From assembly GCF_000007905.1 (NCBI RefSeq), contig NC_004917.1, positions 744,001 through 808,000 on the forward strand: 64,000 nucleotides of DNA. Reading direction: 5' to 3'. Below the pieces are notes generated by a model. That model searched no databases and had not been told where the DNA came from. It worked only from the letters and a program-made list of their open reading frames with translations. Below, piece by piece: positions 35,190-45,205 of the stretch. Each line of letters opens with the position of its first letter. Position 1 is the first letter of the stretch. Origin of the DNA: Helicobacter hepaticus ATCC 51449. GTDB lineage: Bacteria; Campylobacterota; Campylobacteria; Campylobacterales; Helicobacteraceae. Made by a program: the position numbers and the translations under genes.

Positions 35190-36509
35190 ATGGATGCTGA
35201 TAATAGTTTTACTATCTCAAGAATTTTCCAAGCAGAACATCTTATAAATGATATTACAAATAAAGAAATTACCTTTTCTCACCCATCAAATTTTGAAGAT
35301 ATGTGGGAATTACAAACTAACCACCTGTATTTTATACAATGTTGGGGAATTAATCAAACTGATTATCATTGGGAAATGTATGGCAAGAATAAGACAGAGT
35401 TGAAGGTTGTTATTGATAATGTTAGTTTTGAAATCAATAATATGCTGAAGACTATCAACAATCCCCAAAAAAATACAACAATAAGAGACTCTAAATATTA
35501 TTTAAACTATTTCCTACCATATAAAAGTTATTTTATAGGGATTGATTACTCCAAAAGCAATGAGGATATAGAGAGCTTACATAGAGAAATAAGCAATTTA
35601 GATTTAAACAAAAACAACAAAGAAAAAATTATAGATTTTTTAAGTTATAAAAAGCCTTATTATAAGTTCGAAAATGAAGCAAGAATAATTTTGGATTTGG
35701 ATACAAAGCGAACAAAAATCGATAATCTAAAAATAGAAACTTATTGGACTTCAGGAAAAAATACAAAACTGCTTAAAATGAAAAATTTTTATTGGATAAA
35801 TATTATCAATCATATAGAAATTCACCCTTTAGCTACAGAGTCTTATATTTGCTATGTTAAAGAAAAATTGCTTTTGGCTGGAATAGGGGAGGAGAAAATT
35901 TACCATCAAGGAAAGCCTATTCAATCAAATAGTATAGATTTTAGTTTGTTTTTAGAAACCTATTCTAAGGGTAAGATACAGATTGTGGATAAAATGTTGA
36001 TGGCGTTTTTTGTTGATTTTCAAAATAAAGAAGAATTTAGTCAAGAAACTAGAAATGAATATGTGCAAAATATACAAACATTGCCCGAGCATATTGTTTT
36101 TAATATGACTTTCAATTATTTAAATGTTTGGCTAAATGGGGGTAGTAATAAAAATAGTGCTCTAGAAAATGAAGTTTTTACACCCATTCAAAACAAATTA
36201 AAAGAGAATCTTGAGGATACCAAAAATATAGTTTTGCTTTTCTTTCTTGCTATTTATTTGGATAATTCTAAAGAGTTTTTATCTTTACTAAACTATGATA
36301 AAGGATTATGTAAATTTGGAACATTATTACAACCTAAAGAAGAAAGGCAACTTTTATTAGAAGTTTGGCAAAAAATATGGAAAATAGACGATGATAATCA
36401 ATGCAAAATTTTTTGCTATTCGACAATGCGTGAATTTTATGATAGAGCTTACAAGAATTATCACAAAAGCAAAGCATTAAATCAGGGTAATCCATACTTT
36501 GATATTTAA
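35190..36509 (+). CDS. DUF2971-like protein in the defence island (439 aa)
   Basis: The N-terminal half shows the DUF2971 pattern: an opening with ITFSHPSNFEDMWEL, a middle CWG..QTDYHWEMYG (the usual CFS...MW..YA site) and YKFENEARII (the usual W..E.E.R element). The C-terminal half (about 270-439) is helical and not recognised. DUF2971 proteins are common in defence islands, but no activity is established that I can cite. RBS AAAGGAAT precedes the ATG. It lies 90 bases after the methylase and 131 before the ATPase, so it may be separately transcribed. Confidence 0.6.
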   Translation: MDADNSFTISRIFQAEHLINDITNKEITFSHPSNFEDMWELQTNHLYFIQCWGINQTDYHWEMYGKNKTELKVVIDNVSFEINNMLKTINNPQKNTTIRDSKYYLNYFLPYKSYFIGIDYSKSNEDIESLHREISNLDLNKNNKEKIIDFLSYKKPYYKFENEARIILDLDTKRTKIDNLKIETYWTSGKNTKLLKMKNFYWINIINHIEIHPLATESYICYVKEKLLLAGIGEEKIYHQGKPIQSNSIDFSLFLETYSKGKIQIVDKMLMAFFVDFQNKEEFSQETRNEYVQNIQTLPEHIVFNMTFNYLNVWLNGGSNKNSALENEVFTPIQNKLKENLEDTKNIVLLFFLAIYLDNSKEFLSLLNYDKGLCKFGTLLQPKEERQLLLEVWQKIWKIDDDNQCKIFCYSTMREFYDRAYKNYHKSKALNQGNPYFDI

Positions 36510-36640
36510 TACCCTTATCATCAAATAAGCATTATTGAGATAAACTGAAGTGATTAAGGTTTGTTAATAAAAATTTCTTATACTTTACCTATAAGGAATT
36601 ATTTTTGCTATTCTTCTAAATCAAAGTTTAGGAGTCTAAT

Positions 36641-37690
36641 GTGATAGAGAGTATAGAAGTAAAAAATTATAAAGTATTAGATTCAATAGAGGTTGAAAAC
36701 CTAGCACAAATAAATATTTTTGTAGGTAAAAATAATTGCGGTAAAACCTCTTTGCTTGAGACTATATTTCTTAATTTTCAGCCAAACAATCCTATGAATA
36801 TCGTATCGGTTGTGTCTAATTTTATAAGACAAATGCAAATAAGCCACGATAATTTGGATTATTTTTTCAATCAGCTTGATATGACTAAACCTATTAAAAT
36901 CACATCATCTTATAATCAGCAAAAAATGCACTTGCAAATCACACCAAAAACAACAAATGATTTTGCTCAAATACTGCCAAATGATATAAATATGAATATG
37001 GATAAAATCTTAGATAAAAAAACAGGTGCTTACATCACAGGTTTAAACTTTGATATACAATTTAATGGAAATCCTGCGGTAAGAAGTAGCTTTGATATTC
37101 GCGGAAACAATATTAATAATGTTATCCAAGTAGATTATCCCTCATTTTCAGGTATGATTTTTCCAAGCAATTTAATGTTTAATGCGTTAGGCATTTTAGG
37201 ACGATTACGAATACTTAAAAAAGAGCAAGAATTATTAGCCCATCTCCAAATCTTTGATGAGAAGATTCAAGGGATAGAAGTAATCAATGGTGAAATAATG
37301 GTAGATTTAGCAGATATGCCTAAAAAAATTAGTCTTAATACTATGGGGGAAGGCTTAAAAAAATATCTAGCCATTTTGGCAAGTGTCATTGTGGGAGAAT
37401 ATAAATACATCTGCATTGATGAAATTGAAAATGGACTTCATTTTGAATCAATGCACAAATTGCTTGAATCTGTCATTAAACTAGCTCAAAAAACCGATAT
37501 ACAACTCTTTGTCTCCACCCATAGCTATGAATTTTTAGAAATTCTTAATACAATCTCTAGTGAGAATCAATACGAACAAATTGCTATTTTTAACATTGCG
37601 AGAACTAAACTTAAAGGTTTGCAAACTTATAAATATGATATGAAAGATTTAGAGAATTTACTCAAAACCAAAACAGAATTTAGAGACTAA
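36641..37690 (+). CDS. OLD/AriA-like AAA ATPase (349 aa)
   Basis: GTG start with AGGAG upstream. Walker A is GKNNCGKTS (about residues 30-38), an ABC-type signature region reads NTMGEGLKK (about 245), Walker B is ICIDEIENGLH (about 256-266), and LFVSTHSYEFLE (about 290) supplies the switch His. This is the AAA_15/AAA_21 class used by OLD, GajA and AriA proteins. It lacks its own TOPRIM domain. The next gene, one base after its stop, encodes one. The pair therefore resembles a split OLD/PARIS defence module. Confidence 0.8.
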   Translation: MIESIEVKNYKVLDSIEVENLAQINIFVGKNNCGKTSLLETIFLNFQPNNPMNIVSVVSNFIRQMQISHDNLDYFFNQLDMTKPIKITSSYNQQKMHLQITPKTTNDFAQILPNDINMNMDKILDKKTGAYITGLNFDIQFNGNPAVRSSFDIRGNNINNVIQVDYPSFSGMIFPSNLMFNALGILGRLRILKKEQELLAHLQIFDEKIQGIEVINGEIMVDLADMPKKISLNTMGEGLKKYLAILASVIVGEYKYICIDEIENGLHFESMHKLLESVIKLAQKTDIQLFVSTHSYEFLEILNTISSENQYEQIAIFNIARTKLKGLQTYKYDMKDLENLLKTKTEFRD

Positions 37691-37691
37691 A

Positions 37692-38248
37692 ATGACTTTA
37701 TTTGTTGTAGAAGGCAAAAGCGATAAAGTATTTTAGCGCAATATATACACTATAAAAACCCTACATTTGAGTATAAAATCATTGAAAATAATGGCAATGA
37801 GCTTCAAAAATCGACATTAAAAACAATTCAAAAAGAATTAGATGATAGTCATAGAGTTTGTATTATTTTTGATGCCGATTTAGATTATAACCAAACACAA
37901 CAGCATATTAAAAATAAAATCATAGAATATAAAAATAAAGTAGAAATATTTTTATTCCCAGACAATAAAAACAAAGGCAACCTTGAAACTTTACTCTCTC
38001 ATATTGCCAAACATAAAGAAATAATAGAATGTTTTGAAAAATATGTTGAATGTATAAACTCTCACTCTAAAGATTTTGCAGATAATATTTACAAAAAATC
38101 AAAAATGTATGCTTATCGTGAGGCAAGCGGTTTAGAAAAAATTATAAAATCAAACAAAAATACAATGAATGAGAATATATTTAGTCAATATTTTAAATTT
38201 GATTCACCTTATCTACAACCTCTTTATAGTTTTATATTTAACCTATAA
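37692..38248 (+). pseudogene. TOPRIM (DUF3226-like) effector gene broken by a 1-nt frameshift
   Basis: The ATG at 37692 opens with FVVEGKSDKVF, the TOPRIM glutamate motif, then meets TAG at 37734 within a T4 run. Reading one base back continues as LAQYIHYKNP and stays open to 38248, including IIFDADLDYN (the DxD motif) and FLFPDNKNKGNLETLL. A T5 instead of T4 would restore a protein of about 185 residues. It directly follows the AAA ATPase. The gene appears inactivated here, or the base is missing from the sequence. The family resembles DUF3226/OLD-type TOPRIM nucleases. Confidence 0.7.
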
Positions 38249-38663
38249 ATTCTTTAAAATTCCAAACTCTACTATCTTGCTTTAGCCAAATAATCTCTTT
38301 TTGCTCAAGCTCCTACAAATCTCATTAAGTAGATATAATTTTAGAATCCAAACCCGCAGATTCCACCCTTGGCACTTCCGCATTCAATCCCAAATTGATA
38401 CATTAGTGTATGCGTTGTATAATCTCACACAGATGAGGAGATTTTTATAAATAATATGCTACAATACCGACACAAAAGACAAAGGAGCAAACAATGAATC
38501 CAAAATGCACAATTATTTCTCACTAACACACTTCTTAAAATTGATTTTTTAGGAGGATACAATGGTTTTGCATACATAATAAATAGATAACTTCTACTTT
38601 TAAAATATCAAAGCTAAAGGAATGCGTCAAACCTGTCTTTTAGACATAGACAGGTTACCCTTA
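38249..38663. other. 415-bp gene-free stretch with decayed coding traces
   Basis: No gene over 20 codons can be supported. A minus-strand frame at about 38250-38320 reads EQKEIIWLKQDSRVWNFKEF, which looks like the tail of a lost gene. A TATAAT-like box is near 38416, and two plus-strand ATGs with good RBSs (about 38494 and 38562) open peptides of 10 residues or fewer. This looks like the worn right edge of the island. Confidence 0.45.
38630..38656. terminator. 9-bp stem-loop after the barrel-protein gene
   Basis: AACCTGTCT at 38630-38638 and AGACAGGTT at 38648-38656 form a perfect 9-bp stem with a 9-base loop. It lies just past the stop of the minus-strand gene at 38664. There is no T run on the minus strand, so it may act by stabilising the 3' end or with Rho. 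Confidence 0.5.
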
Positions 38664-39212
38664 TCAAAACATATACACATAACGCAGTGCTGAGCGTGAA
38701 TATCCCCAGCCGAGTAATAGCTCAATCCTATGCATATTATTATAAGTCAAACTCCCTCCAATATGCCCTTCTAAATTAAAACCCCTATGTGTGGGAGGGA
38801 TAAAATCAGAAGTAAAGACTTTAAAATATCCTATATTAAGCCCAGCAAAAGCACCCCATACAAATGTATCTTGAGGATTAAAATCTATAATCCAATCTAC
38901 CCCAATACGCGTATATAAAGCATTACTAGAAGTCTCAACCCAACTTATGCCTTGTGGATTTAACTTGCTATGCCTGTATAAACCCCAATTTATCCCCACA
39001 ATACCTCGTATCCCTTGTCTAAAAGAATCTAGATTCTGATAAGATTGTGGAAAATAATAAGCATAACCTCCAATTACACCTGTGCTAAAATCTGCAATTC
39101 CAGCTCCTCCTAATTCTATTCCTGCAAAAACTCTGCCTGTATCATAATAATCATTAGCAAAAATATCAGAAATAAAAATAAAAGATAAAAATAATATGCT
39201 AAATTTTTTCAT
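38664..39212 (-). CDS. Small outer-membrane beta-barrel protein (182 aa)
   Basis: I use the ATG at 39212 (MKKFSILFLS), which has AAGGATATGT directly upstream, not the ATG 15 bases earlier. A signal peptide of about 20 residues is followed by repeated beta-strand patterns with Gly/Tyr-rich turns. The C-terminus ends SALRYVYMF, with terminal phenylalanine typical of outer-membrane proteins. About eight strands are plausible. Function is unknown. It lies downstream of an EptA-like gene with only 19 bases between them. Confidence 0.65.
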   Translation of the reverse strand: MKKFSILFLSFIFISDIFANDYYDTGRVFAGIELGGAGIADFSTGVIGGYAYYFPQSYQNLDSFRQGIRGIVGINWGLYRHSKLNPQGISWVETSSNALYTRIGVDWIIDFNPQDTFVWGAFAGLNIGYFKVFTSDFIPPTHRGFNLEGHIGGSLTYNNMHRIELLLGWGYSRSALRYVYMF

Positions 39213-39231
39213 ACATATCCTTAACATCGCG

Positions 39232-40812
39232 CTAATTCTCCTCTTTATTTAATAAATTTGTATAAAAAATATCAAGGTTTTTATCATAAACTTTTGTATG
39301 CACATCAAAATATCCAAGTAAAGTGCTAAAAAGATAGTCGTGCGAAAGATTATAATCCTTATGTTTATAGGCAAGATCAAGCAAATTTTTATCATTACTA
39401 TAAAAAAGCAAGGGAACGTGTATTTGCTCTTTTGGGGCTAAAAAATAAGGCATTGCGTGCAAATAAATACCATTTTCTCCTAAACTCTCGCCGTGGTCGG
39501 AAACATAAAGCAAAGAAGCTTGAACTCCGCTTTGAGATTGTAGCATTTTAATCAGCTTACTTATCACATAATCGCTATAAGCAATCGTATTATCATAAGT
39601 ATCTGTGAGCTCCTCTTGTGTGCATTTTTGCAATTCATTTGTATCACAAGTGGGCGTAAAACGTGTAAAATCTTTTGGGTATCTTTTATAATAAGTTGGT
39701 CCGTGTGAGCCTTGCAAATGCACAATAATAATCTTTTGCTCTCCAAGATTTAAAGCATTTTGTATATCTTTGAGCAAAGCTTCATCATAGTCTTCATTAA
39801 ACATTTTTACTTCTTTGATACGCTCACATACACCTTGACAGCCACCCGAATTATTCCCAAACCAAACCACCCTCACACCCACTTTTTGCAAAATATCAAG
39901 TGCATTTTCTTTAAACTCACTTTCTTTATATTGCTTACGTGTAGAAACTGAAAACATACAGGGCACACTCACAGCTGTAGAAGTGCCACAAGATCTTACA
40001 GCATTAAAAAATACAACCCCACCCCATTTTTTAGTATAAGGATTAGTTTCATTCGTAGTTGCCCTGTCTTTTTCAAGCAATGAAAAATTTGCCGCCCTCG
40101 CAGTCTCGCCCACTACAAGAATAAGCAATCTTTTTTTATGCTCTAAAATACGTGCATCTGGTGCAATAATCTCAAGTGGAGGTTTTGTAAAGGTGCGGGA
40201 TTTGATATATTTGACTAAAGATTTGAGCTGATAAAATGGCGTAGTGTAGTATTCGCTCTGATAATAATATCTAAAAAATGGCACAAAAAATTGTGTTTGA
40301 GGGACAAAAATCGCTAAAAGAAGCAAAATTCCCACAAAAAAGCTCGCAAATCGTGTAAGAAGTGCATTTTTTATACCCTTAGGTGCATATACAATACGCG
40401 TTTTTAGCACAAGTAGGCAAGGTAAGATACCAAAAAATAGCACAAACAAAACAAGTTTTAGATTAAGAAGTTCTCGCACCTCTCGTGCATCGGTTTTAAA
40501 GGCATTTTCTAGCATTGTCTTATCAATAATCACTCCATAAGCGCTCATAAAATATGCACTTACACAAGCTACCATTATAAAAATTATCATAAAAACTTTA
40601 CTCAAATACGGCACAAGCAAAAGTGTTAAAATCACAAATAAAAGCAAAAAAACCATTGGCACAAAGGCGATATGCTGCCACAAAGTTGCACTTTCATCAA
40701 TACTTGTATAAATAAAAATAAAAAGATTAAAATTCATAGCACTTAAAAAAGCTGCACAAAGCAAAACGAAATTAAGCCACGAAATATTCCATTGTTTTTT
40801 TAAGATTCCCAT
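39232..40812 (-). CDS. eptA: EptA-type lipid A phosphoethanolamine transferase
   Basis: 526 residues. About five N-terminal membrane helices lead to a periplasmic sulfatase-fold domain with VVGETARAANFSL (nucleophile Thr), RSCGTSTAVSVPCMFS, HLQGSHGPTYYKRYP and YVSDHGESLGENG. These are full EptA motifs. It transfers phosphoethanolamine to lipid A, lowering negative surface charge and raising resistance to cationic peptides. The family is HP0022-like. The start follows the proA stop by one base, so it may belong to the ispG-proA operon. Confidence 0.9.
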   Translation of the reverse strand: MGILKKQWNISWLNFVLLCAAFLSAMNFNLFIFIYTSIDESATLWQHIAFVPMVFLLLFVILTLLLVPYLSKVFMIIFIMVACVSAYFMSAYGVIIDKTMLENAFKTDAREVRELLNLKLVLFVLFFGILPCLLVLKTRIVYAPKGIKNALLTRFASFFVGILLLLAIFVPQTQFFVPFFRYYYQSEYYTTPFYQLKSLVKYIKSRTFTKPPLEIIAPDARILEHKKRLLILVVGETARAANFSLLEKDRATTNETNPYTKKWGGVVFFNAVRSCGTSTAVSVPCMFSVSTRKQYKESEFKENALDILQKVGVRVVWFGNNSGGCQGVCERIKEVKMFNEDYDEALLKDIQNALNLGEQKIIIVHLQGSHGPTYYKRYPKDFTRFTPTCDTNELQKCTQEELTDTYDNTIAYSDYVISKLIKMLQSQSGVQASLLYVSDHGESLGENGIYLHAMPYFLAPKEQIHVPLLFYSNDKNLLDLAYKHKDYNLSHDYLFSTLLGYFDVHTKVYDKNLDIFYTNLLNKEEN

Positions 40813-40813
40813 T

Positions 40814-42052
40814 TTACCTCACTTGTCCATTGCCTGTAATACAATATTTATAACTTAATAAAGATTCTATACCCATAGGACCTCTAGCGTGAAGTTTAGA
40901 GGTAGAAATACCCACCTCCGCACCAAAGCCAAACTCTCCACCATCGCTAAATCGTGTAGAAGCATTCACATATACACACGCCGCATCGACCTCACGCATA
41001 AAAGTTTGTGCTATCACTTCATCTTGAGTGATAATAGATTCCGAATGCGCAGAACCAAAGTGCGCAATATGCTCTAGGGCTTCATCAATTCCATTTACAA
41101 CTTTAAGATTAAGAATCTTATCGCCCCACTCTTTGCTAAAATCAGCTAAGCCATCATCTGCAATGCCCCAATTTTTGAGCCATACTTCATTTTCAAACAT
41201 TACACGCACATCTGCTTCTCTTAATTTTGTAAGCAATTTCGGTAAGAATCCCTCTACAAGCACCTCATCAAGCAAGATACACTCACACGCATTACACGCG
41301 GCGGGATAGCTTAACTTTGCATTGAGCACAACATTGAGTGCCATATCCAAATTCGCACTTTTATGGATATAGGTATGGCACACGCCCTTATCGTGCTTGA
41401 TGATAGGAATTGTTGCGTTATGTTTGACAAATTCAATCAATCCCTCGCCCCCTCGTGGTATAAGCAAATCCACATACTTATCCATTTTGACAAATTCTAA
41501 TATTCCCTCACGTGAAGTATCCTCTATCATACTCACACATTCTTTAGGAAGTGAATGCTGCTCTAATGCACTATGCAATGCTTTAAGTATTGCCACATTT
41601 GAGTGAAATGCCTCTTTGCCACCTTTGAGCACACACACATTCCCACTTTTAAAGCACAATGCACTTACATCACTTGTAACATTAGGGCGAGATTCATAAA
41701 TGACACCAATGACACCAAGCGGCACACTCACTTGTGTAATCTCTAATCCTGCCTTGTTTTTCCAACTTTTTATCACCTGCCCTACACTGCAATGAAGCTT
41801 TGCAATATCACGCATAGAATCTGCCATAGAATGCACTTTTATGCTATTTAATTCTAATCTTTTACGCATTGCTAGAGGAAGATGCTCTGCCACACTCATA
41901 TCTTTAGCATTTGCTTCACATATTATTTCGCATTGAGATTCTATCTCATCTGCCATAGATTCTAGCACTGCATTTCTTTCTTCATTACTTAATCGTTCTA
42001 ATATCCTTGCACTACGCTTTGCCAATATGAGCATTGCTACCATATCTTGCAT
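40814..42052 (-). CDS. proA: Gamma-glutamyl phosphate reductase (glutamate-5-semialdehyde dehydrogenase)
   Basis: 412 residues with the ProA aldehyde dehydrogenase fold. [21 protein letters not shown], and [10 protein letters not shown] containing the catalytic cysteine are seen. It makes glutamate semialdehyde in proline synthesis. The ATG overlaps the ispG stop by one base, indicating coupled translation. No proB is present in the window. Confidence 0.95.
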
Positions 42053-43116
42053 TATACTTCCTCTCTTTGCTTGGCAAGTTCCTCCACTTCTGTGATAAAT
42101 CGCTCAAGTAATTGGTCTTCTTTGAGCTTACAGAGAATCTTCCCCTCTTTAATAATCAATCCATCTTTATTCCCAAAAGCAATAGCAATATCTGCGTGTT
42201 TAGCTTCACCCAAAGCATTTACAGCACAGCCCATCACACTCACTTGCAAAGGTATTTTGATATGTTTAATGCGAGATTCTACTTCTTGCACCATTTTGAC
42301 AAGATTCGCTTCAATCCGACCACAAGTAGGGCAAGACACTATACTTACCCCGCTTTTTTGTCGTCCGCTGTATTGAAGTATGAGGCGCGCGACTTTAATT
42401 TCTTCTTCAAGCTCACCTGTTATGGAGATTCTCATCGTATCACCAATACCCTCCATAAGTAGCCCACCAAGTGCCATAGCACTTTTTATCATTGAATGGG
42501 GCAATGTCCCAGCCTCTGTAACACCTAAATGAAAAGGATAATCTACCAATGGACGCAACATTCTATATGCCTCCATTGTGCGTAACACATCACTTGCTTT
42601 AAGTGAAATTTTAATATTACTAAAGCCAAAATCCTCTAAAAGCTTGATGTTGTATAACGCAGATTCAACCATACCTTTAGGAGTTGCACCATATTTTTCC
42701 TCAAATTGTTTTTCTAAACTCCCACCATTTACACCGATACGAATAGGTATGCCTCGTGCATTACACGCATCTGCCACAGCTTTAATTCTATCTTTTGAGC
42801 CAATATTACCCGGATTAATGCGGATACAATCCACGCTCTCTGCTGCAATAAGTGCAAATTTATATCTAAAATGAATATCCGCGATAAGTGGCAGGGGCGA
42901 GACTTTTTTCAAATCTTTGAGTGCATCTGCGTCTTTTGGGTCGCTCACTGCCACACGCACCATATCAGCCCCAGCAAAATATAATCTATCAAGCTGTGCT
43001 TTTGTCGCCTCTATATCACAAGTTTTACTAAAAGTCATACTTTGCACACTAATAGGTGCATCACCGCCTACTGCCACATTTCCTACAAAAATTTGTTTTG
43101 TTTTTACCCTTTGCAC
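42052..43116 (-). CDS. ispG: 4-hydroxy-3-methylbut-2-enyl diphosphate synthase
   Basis: 354 residues. The early VQSMT and DIHF motifs, GVNGGSLE, and cysteines in SCPTCGR and [11 protein letters not shown] that bind the 4Fe-4S cluster identify IspG (GcpE). It carries out the penultimate step of the MEP isoprenoid pathway. It is the first gene of the likely ispG-proA-eptA operon and divergent from hypA. Confidence 0.96.
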
Positions 43117-43198
43117 TCCAAATCCCTTTGTGATTTTTTGTTTATTTTATCACTTCTTGGGTAAAATTCAACCTACAACTTTACATACAAGGACAAAA

Positions 43199-43555
43199 AT
43201 GCACGAATATTCTATTGTCGCCTCACTGATACAAATGTGCGAATCCCACGCAAAAGAGCATAATGCTGCCTCTATTGCCAAAGTCTGCATCGCCGTTGGT
43301 GAGCGTAGTGGTGTAGATAGTGCGCTTGTAAAAAGTGCATTTGAGACTTTTAGACTTGATTCACCTTTGTGTCAAAATACTATTTTGGAAATACAATCCC
43401 AAAGCGTTGAACTAGAGTGTCGCGACTGCGGGCATTATTTTCAAGCACAAAATCTCACATATAGCACTTGTCCGCAGTGTCAAAGTCATAATGTCATCAT
43501 CGCTAAGGGCAAAGAGCTGCATCTCCTTAGCCTTGAGCTTGATATACAATCTTAA
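43199..43555 (+). CDS. hypA: Hydrogenase/urease nickel maturation protein HypA
   Basis: 118 residues from ATG at 43199; the N-terminal MHEYS with His2 is the nickel-binding site required in this family, so this start is preferred to upstream starts that overlap ispG on the opposite strand. Two CxxC motifs (CRDC and CPQC) form the structural zinc site. It delivers nickel to NiFe hydrogenase and, in gastric and many enterohepatic helicobacters, to urease. Confidence 0.96.
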   Translation: MHEYSIVASLIQMCESHAKEHNAASIAKVCIAVGERSGVDSALVKSAFETFRLDSPLCQNTILEIQSQSVELECRDCGHYFQAQNLTYSTCPQCQSHNVIIAKGKELHLLSLELDIQS

Positions 43556-43567
43556 AAAGGAGCATAT

Positions 43568-44023
43568 ATGCCTAAAATTGATAAACCTCTTGCTCAAAAA
43601 GTAGATGAACGCGTATTTGAGCAGCTTTTAAAATACAATCCTCAAACGCAAAATCTTTGGGATATTGTAGGAATTTTTGAAAATGAACGGCAAAAACTAC
43701 GTATTGAAATCGCCCAATACCACGAAGATATTAAAAATTCTCAAGCTAAACTCAAAGAGCTACGTGAGGGCATTACTAAAGCACAAAATATCCTTCGCGC
43801 CATTGAGCAAAAAATCTCTGAATCTCCTGTGCCACCAGAAAAAGAAGAAAGCCAAAAAGAAGCACTTATGCTTAAAATAAGCGAACTTGAGCTTGAAAAT
43901 TCTAAGCTACTTGTAGAGCTACGTGATTTAAAAAGCGAATATCAGCTTGAAGAGAATCTACACCAAATGCAAAATATGCGTGAGACACTACAAGAATCTT
44001 TAGAAGATCCAAGTAAGCCCTAA
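43568..44023 (+). CDS. Coiled-coil protein of unknown function (151 aa)
   Basis: It is almost entirely predicted helix and coiled coil (about residues 35-145), with no signal peptide. It lies 12 bases after hypA and 15 before lpxB, matching the HP0868 position in H. pylori. It has no recognised domain. It may be structural or an assembly factor; that is not shown by the sequence. Confidence 0.75.
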   Translation: MPKIDKPLAQKVDERVFEQLLKYNPQTQNLWDIVGIFENERQKLRIEIAQYHEDIKNSQAKLKELREGITKAQNILRAIEQKISESPVPPEKEESQKEALMLKISELELENSKLLVELRDLKSEYQLEENLHQMQNMRETLQESLEDPSKP

Positions 44024-44038
44024 CTTAAAAGGATACCT

Positions 44039-45205
44039 ATGCAATATCAAAGTGCTTATACCACGCCAAAACGCCTTTTTGTGAGTGCGTGTGAGCCCAG
44101 TGCGAATCTCCATCTTAAATTTCTTGCTCAAAATCTTGATAAATCCACTCACATCTGTGGTGTCTTTGAGCCAGAGACTTTTACCAATTTCCCTTATGCC
44201 TCGCCCTCTTATACGCTTAAAGATTTTGCAATTATGGGATTTTTTGATGTGATAAAAAAACTTGCTTTTTTTAAACGAGCCATTAAAGAAATGAGCGAAC
44301 TTGCTGCGCAATGTGATGTAGTGCTTCTTATGGATAGCTCAAGCTTCAATTTGCCTATTGCCAAAACTCTTAAAAAAAATACTACCAAAGTGCCTGTTAT
44401 ATATTATATCTTACCACAAGTTTGGGCGTGGAAGCCGTGGAGAGCCAAAGAAATAGAATCTGTATGTGATTATTTATGTGCGATTTTGCCTTTTGAACTT
44501 CAAATGTATCCTAACGCAGTGGCTGAAAACAGAGCATTTTATGTTGGACACCCCTTGCTTGATGAGATTCCCACACTTAAAGAGCAACCCTTACCTCTTG
44601 AAAATGGAAAAATCGCCTTTATGCCCGGCAGCCGTAAAGGAGAGATAAAACGCATTTTTCCTATCTTTGCCGCTGTGGCAAAAGAGATTGCAAATCCTAA
44701 GATTCTCGTGCTACCTGAACATTTTAAAAATCTAGACAAAGAGGCAATGCACAACATTTATGGAGAGGATATACACTATTTTGAGCTTAGTTTTGATGCT
44801 AATAGTGCGCTTTTGGAGAGTAGTTTTGCCTTTGTTTGCTCTGGCACTGCCACGCTTCAAGCTACGCTCATTGGCACACCCCTTGTGCTTGGTTATAAGA
44901 CGCGCACTATTGATGTAATGATTGCACGAGCCTTTGTGAAACTAAAACATATAGGACTTGCTAATATTCTTTATAATGCTCTGCATTGTGGGAATCCACG
45001 CACAGGTGAAAAAGAGATTCATACCGAACTTATCCAATCTTCGCTCACAAAAGAGAATCTGCTTAATATCTACCACGCTACAAATGCACACGAATTTTTT
45101 GCTAAAGCTAAGGAAATCCGCTCTTATCTTGCTTGCGGAAGTGCAGAAAGAGTAATTAAACTTCTCGATAAGCTATTAAAAGAAAGGGGAATTTATGACT
45201 TATAA
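44039..45205 (+). CDS. lpxB: Lipid-A-disaccharide synthase
   Basis: 388 residues of the GT19 family. The N-terminal SACEPSANLHLKFL, VIYYILPQVWAWKPWR, LPFE, and the donor-site MPGSRKGEIKR motif are all present. It joins UDP-diacylglucosamine and lipid X in lipid A synthesis at the inner membrane. The end overlaps a small lipoprotein gene by 11 bases. Confidence 0.96.
   Translation: MQYQSAYTTPKRLFVSACEPSANLHLKFLAQNLDKSTHICGVFEPETFTNFPYASPSYTLKDFAIMGFFDVIKKLAFFKRAIKEMSELAAQCDVVLLMDSSSFNLPIAKTLKKNTTKVPVIYYILPQVWAWKPWRAKEIESVCDYLCAILPFELQMYPNAVAENRAFYVGHPLLDEIPTLKEQPLPLENGKIAFMPGSRKGEIKRIFPIFAAVAKEIANPKILVLPEHFKNLDKEAMHNIYGEDIHYFELSFDANSALLESSFAFVCSGTATLQATLIGTPLVLGYKTRTIDVMIARAFVKLKHIGLANILYNALHCGNPRTGEKEIHTELIQSSLTKENLLNIYHATNAHEFFAKAKEIRSYLACGSAERVIKLLDKLLKERGIYDL

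Noticed and set aside
42917-43198. N-terminal extension of hypA
   Set aside because: It is antisense to ispG; the conserved MHEYS start of HypA is at 43199.
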